7,717 nt of DNA from Panacagrimonas sp. (GTDB lineage: Bacteria; Pseudomonadota; Gammaproteobacteria; Nevskiales; Nevskiaceae), in assembly GCA_021773655.1 (NCBI GenBank), contig JAJFJX010000171.1, forward strand, positions 1-7,717, given 5' to 3'. The translations under genes were made by a program, and so were the position numbers. Of this stretch, positions 6,232 to 7,717 are shown piece by piece; position 1 is the first letter of the stretch, and each line of letters opens with the position of its first letter. The notes below the pieces were generated by a model. The model was not told the origin of the DNA. It made no database searches and saw only the letters and a list, made by a program, of their open reading frames with translations.

Positions 6232-6737
6232 GCTGCAGCCCTTCTCGTCGGCAATCGACCGGTTGCTCGGAGTTCATCGATCGAGACTGGGCGGAGTCCC
6301 CATTGCTCAAGCGACACGCAGATGTAGCGCGGGTCGTTGATGGACTCGGCGTGTAGATGGCCGTGGATATTGAAGGCGTAGCGCTCAAACTGGCCGGGGT
6401 GGACCGGGATGTGGGTGAGGATCCCGCGGCGGTACTCCTTGCAACCCGAGACAGATCGAAACCACCCGCTGAGAACGTCAACGTGAGCGTTGTCGTGGTT
6501 GCCAAGGACGAGGCGTAGAGTGCCGTTTAGGAGCCGAAGGGTGTCGGCGGCGCCGTGATTCCAGACCACATCGCCCAAAACGTAGACCGTGTCGCGTGCG
6601 CCGACGGTCGAATTCCACCGGTCGACGATCGCTTCGTCGTGCGCTTCGATCGTGTCGAACGGTCGATGTTCGGGCACGTACCGCAGGATGCTCTCATGCC
6701 CGAAGTGAAGGTCGGCGGTGAAAAAGACCGTGCTCAT
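6228..6737 (-). CDS. Calcineurin-like metallophosphoesterase
   Basis: This is a 169-aa cytoplasmic enzyme with the complete dinuclear-metal motif set in order: ADLHFGH (Asp9, His11, His14), GDV (Asp56), GNHD (Asn80, His81, Asp82), a His pair in LTHIPVH (His109, His113), and HGHLH (His125, His127, His129). This matches the short phage and bacterial metallophosphoesterases, which often have the RPFDTIEAHDEAIVDRWN-type region here at about 25-42. Such enzymes cleave phosphomonoesters or phosphodiesters using Mn, Fe or Zn; the substrate is not known. The ATG at 6737 was chosen because the family begins a few residues before the DxH motif, and its ATGA overlaps the Fic stop. It has no Shine-Dalgarno of its own, so translation should depend on the Fic gene. 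Confidence 0.93.
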   Translation of the reverse strand: MSTVFFTADLHFGHESILRYVPEHRPFDTIEAHDEAIVDRWNSTVGARDTVYVLGDVVWNHGAADTLRLLNGTLRLVLGNHDNAHVDVLSGWFRSVSGCKEYRRGILTHIPVHPGQFERYAFNIHGHLHAESINDPRYICVSLEQWGLRPVSIDELRATGRLPTRRAAA

Positions 6738-7237
6738 GGCGTGCGCCCGAATTCGAGCGACTGGTAGTACCATTTGTGCAGGAAACCGATGCTCAGGTCG
6801 TAACCGGCGCGGGTCATCTGCCACGCCCATAGCGCCCGTCCAGACCGACCGTTGCCGTCCGAGAATGGATGGAGAGTCTCGTAGGCACTATGGGTCAGGT
6901 ATGCCCCACGAGGTGTCGCCGGCAGGTCGCCTAAAATGAGCCGCAGTTCGGCGACGATCTCTGGGCCACCGCCTGGGGGGATGTGATTGCCGACCCGAAC
7001 GTCCATTCCCGGTGAGCTGCGGAGTACTGCACTCCGCTGGCACTGGCGAACGAACTTCCCGAGGCGCTCGATCGTGAGCGGACTCGCATTCAGGAAGTCC
7101 TCGAAGGCGTCGACATTTTTCTCGTTTACCGGTGAGAAAATCGCCTCGATCCGATTTGACTCGATCAGGTATTGGCGAAGGCGCTGCCGGTGGTGGACTC
7201 GCTCGTATGCGGCATCGGTGATCGCGCGGGGTTTCAT
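6734..7237 (-). CDS. Fic/Doc-family protein (predicted AMP transferase) with N-terminal inhibitory motif
   Basis: This 167-aa protein has the canonical Fic active-site loop HPFSDGNGRSGR at 123-134: catalytic His123, metal-binding Asp127, phosphate-binding GNGR and Arg134. This loop is the form seen in enzymes that transfer AMP to a hydroxyl on a target protein. Ser27-Asn-Arg-Ile-Glu31 near the N-terminus fits the (S/T)xxxE inhibitory helix of class II Fic proteins, where the Glu blocks productive ATP binding. The next residue is Ala32, not the usual Gly or Asn. The ATG at 7237 was chosen because it overlaps the upstream stop (ATGA) and puts the inhibitory helix close to the N-terminus. Fic proteins in mobile elements can be toxins, modifiers of host proteins, or defence factors. 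The target is unknown. The gene is directly coupled to the metallophosphoesterase gene. Confidence 0.93.
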   Translation of the reverse strand: MKPRAITDAAYERVHHRQRLRQYLIESNRIEAIFSPVNEKNVDAFEDFLNASPLTIERLGKFVRQCQRSAVLRSSPGMDVRVGNHIPPGGGPEIVAELRLILGDLPATPRGAYLTHSAYETLHPFSDGNGRSGRALWAWQMTRAGYDLSIGFLHKWYYQSLEFGRTP

Positions 7238-7515
7238 GGCTGGATCTCGATCAATTCGCCGATGTGCTTGGTCGTTGCGCAGGTCATGCACACGAGGCAG
7301 TCGCCTTCGGAAAACGGAATCGCGATATCGTCGTCGGGTCCCATGACGTTGGCGATCGTGGGATTGCCAACCAGCATTTCCAAACCGACCTGGCGATTTA
7401 TGGCGCCCATATCAGCCACGAAGTTGGTGACGCGGATCCGATAGAACGCGATGTTGCGGTCGGCCAGCACTCCTTTGTTGCAAAGCGCACACGGTTTCAG
7501 GTCTGCCTGTTTCAT
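7234..7515 (-). CDS. Small Cys-rich protein, possible zinc-binding (93 aa)
   Basis: I do not recognise the family. Cys9 and Cys12 (CALC) near the N-terminus and Cys73, Cys76 and Cys79 (CLVCMTC) near the C-terminus, followed by His84, form two knuckle-like clusters. Together they could hold one zinc ion and clamp the ends of the chain. The middle, about 20-68, is a mixed hydrophobic region (RNIAFYRIRVTNFVADMGAI) that may be a beta-rich core. The ATG start at 7515 overlaps the stop of the preceding partial gene (ATGA), and its own stop overlaps the Fic start. A role as a Fic partner or as a DNA or protein adaptor is possible but unsupported by motif evidence. Confidence 0.75.
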   Translation of the reverse strand: MKQADLKPCALCNKGVLADRNIAFYRIRVTNFVADMGAINRQVGLEMLVGNPTIANVMGPDDDIAIPFSEGDCLVCMTCATTKHIGELIEIQP

Positions 7516-7717
7516 GCGGCTCGCTCCTGGCTATCGATGTTCTGCATGATGGGATCTGAGAATGTGTAGGCCGCCACCCACGGGTTCCCGTAGATCAGGT
7601 GAGGCTTGCCGCGGTGGATCTCTTCGCGGGTGCCTTCTTCCCAAGGATAGGATTCGTAGTGCGTGATGACTTTCACGCCATCGACACGCCGGTATCGCGG
7701 TTTTGGCTTGGCGTTAA
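7512..7717 (-). CDS. C-terminus of an unrecognised protein (partial, runs off the right edge)
   Basis: An open frame of 67 complete codons runs from the right edge to a TGA at 7514-7512, which overlaps the ATG of the Cys-rich gene. The visible end contains GVKVITHYESYPWEEGTREE, HRGKPHLIYGNPWVAAYTF and ends NIDSQERAA. It is rich in aromatic and charged residues and has no motif I can name. It is called real because the frame stays open to the edge and joins the ATGA-coupled chain. Confidence 0.6.
   Translation of the reverse strand, partial: NAKPKPRYRRVDGVKVITHYESYPWEEGTREEIHRGKPHLIYGNPWVAAYTFSDPIMQNIDSQERAA

Noticed and set aside
1..7717. CRISPR array, insertion sequence or rRNA
   Set aside because: I see no regularly spaced long repeats, no transposase motif and no rRNA signature anywhere in the window.

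Overview
The window is a high-GC stretch from a proteobacterium. The tRNA-Cys carries its own CCA end, the Shine-Dalgarno sequences are classical, and the gene content (a ZnT9-like CDF transporter, a TauE/SafE permease, an H1-like Lys/Ala-rich protein) fits an alphaproteobacterium such as a member of the Rhodospirillales. That taxonomic guess is inference from style and is not proven. Every gene I can support lies on the minus strand, so the window reads from right to left.

Right part (about 3127-7717): the left end of an integrated mobile element, probably a prophage or integrative island that continues beyond position 7717. In transcription order it holds the C-terminus of an unknown protein, a small Cys-rich protein, a Fic-domain (AMPylase-type) protein, a calcineurin-like metallophosphoesterase, a 67-aa and a 127-aa protein of unknown function, a 402-aa orphan protein with a basic centre and one hydrophobic segment, an AlpA/excisionase-like HTH protein, and a tyrosine integrase as the last gene. 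Five junctions overlap by 1-4 bases at ATGA or TGATG, and AlpA and integrase overlap by 11 bases, so this looks like one polycistronic unit. Its promoter is outside the window.

Junction (about 3045-3126): an 82-base gap between the integrase stop and the 5' end of a complete tRNA-Cys(GCA). It holds a plausible sigma70-type promoter for the tRNA and three copies of GTCAAA in alternating orientation, each start 17 bp from the next. The integrase sits on the 5' side of the tRNA, which is the reverse of the usual arrangement for islands that use tRNA 3' ends.

Left part (1-2930): host-like genes. A CDF-family metal transporter follows the tRNA by 40 bases. It overlaps a TauE/SafE permease by 4 bases (GTGA), and an XRE-family regulator follows 50 bases later. 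These three, perhaps with the tRNA, probably form one transcript. After a 225-base gap comes the N-terminus of a Lys/Ala/Arg-rich H1-like protein that runs off the left edge.

The least explained part is the Fic-metallophosphoesterase pair and the unknown proteins translated with it. A nucleotide-transfer enzyme is directly coupled to a predicted phosphodiesterase or phosphatase, in an operon that ends in its own excisionase and integrase.
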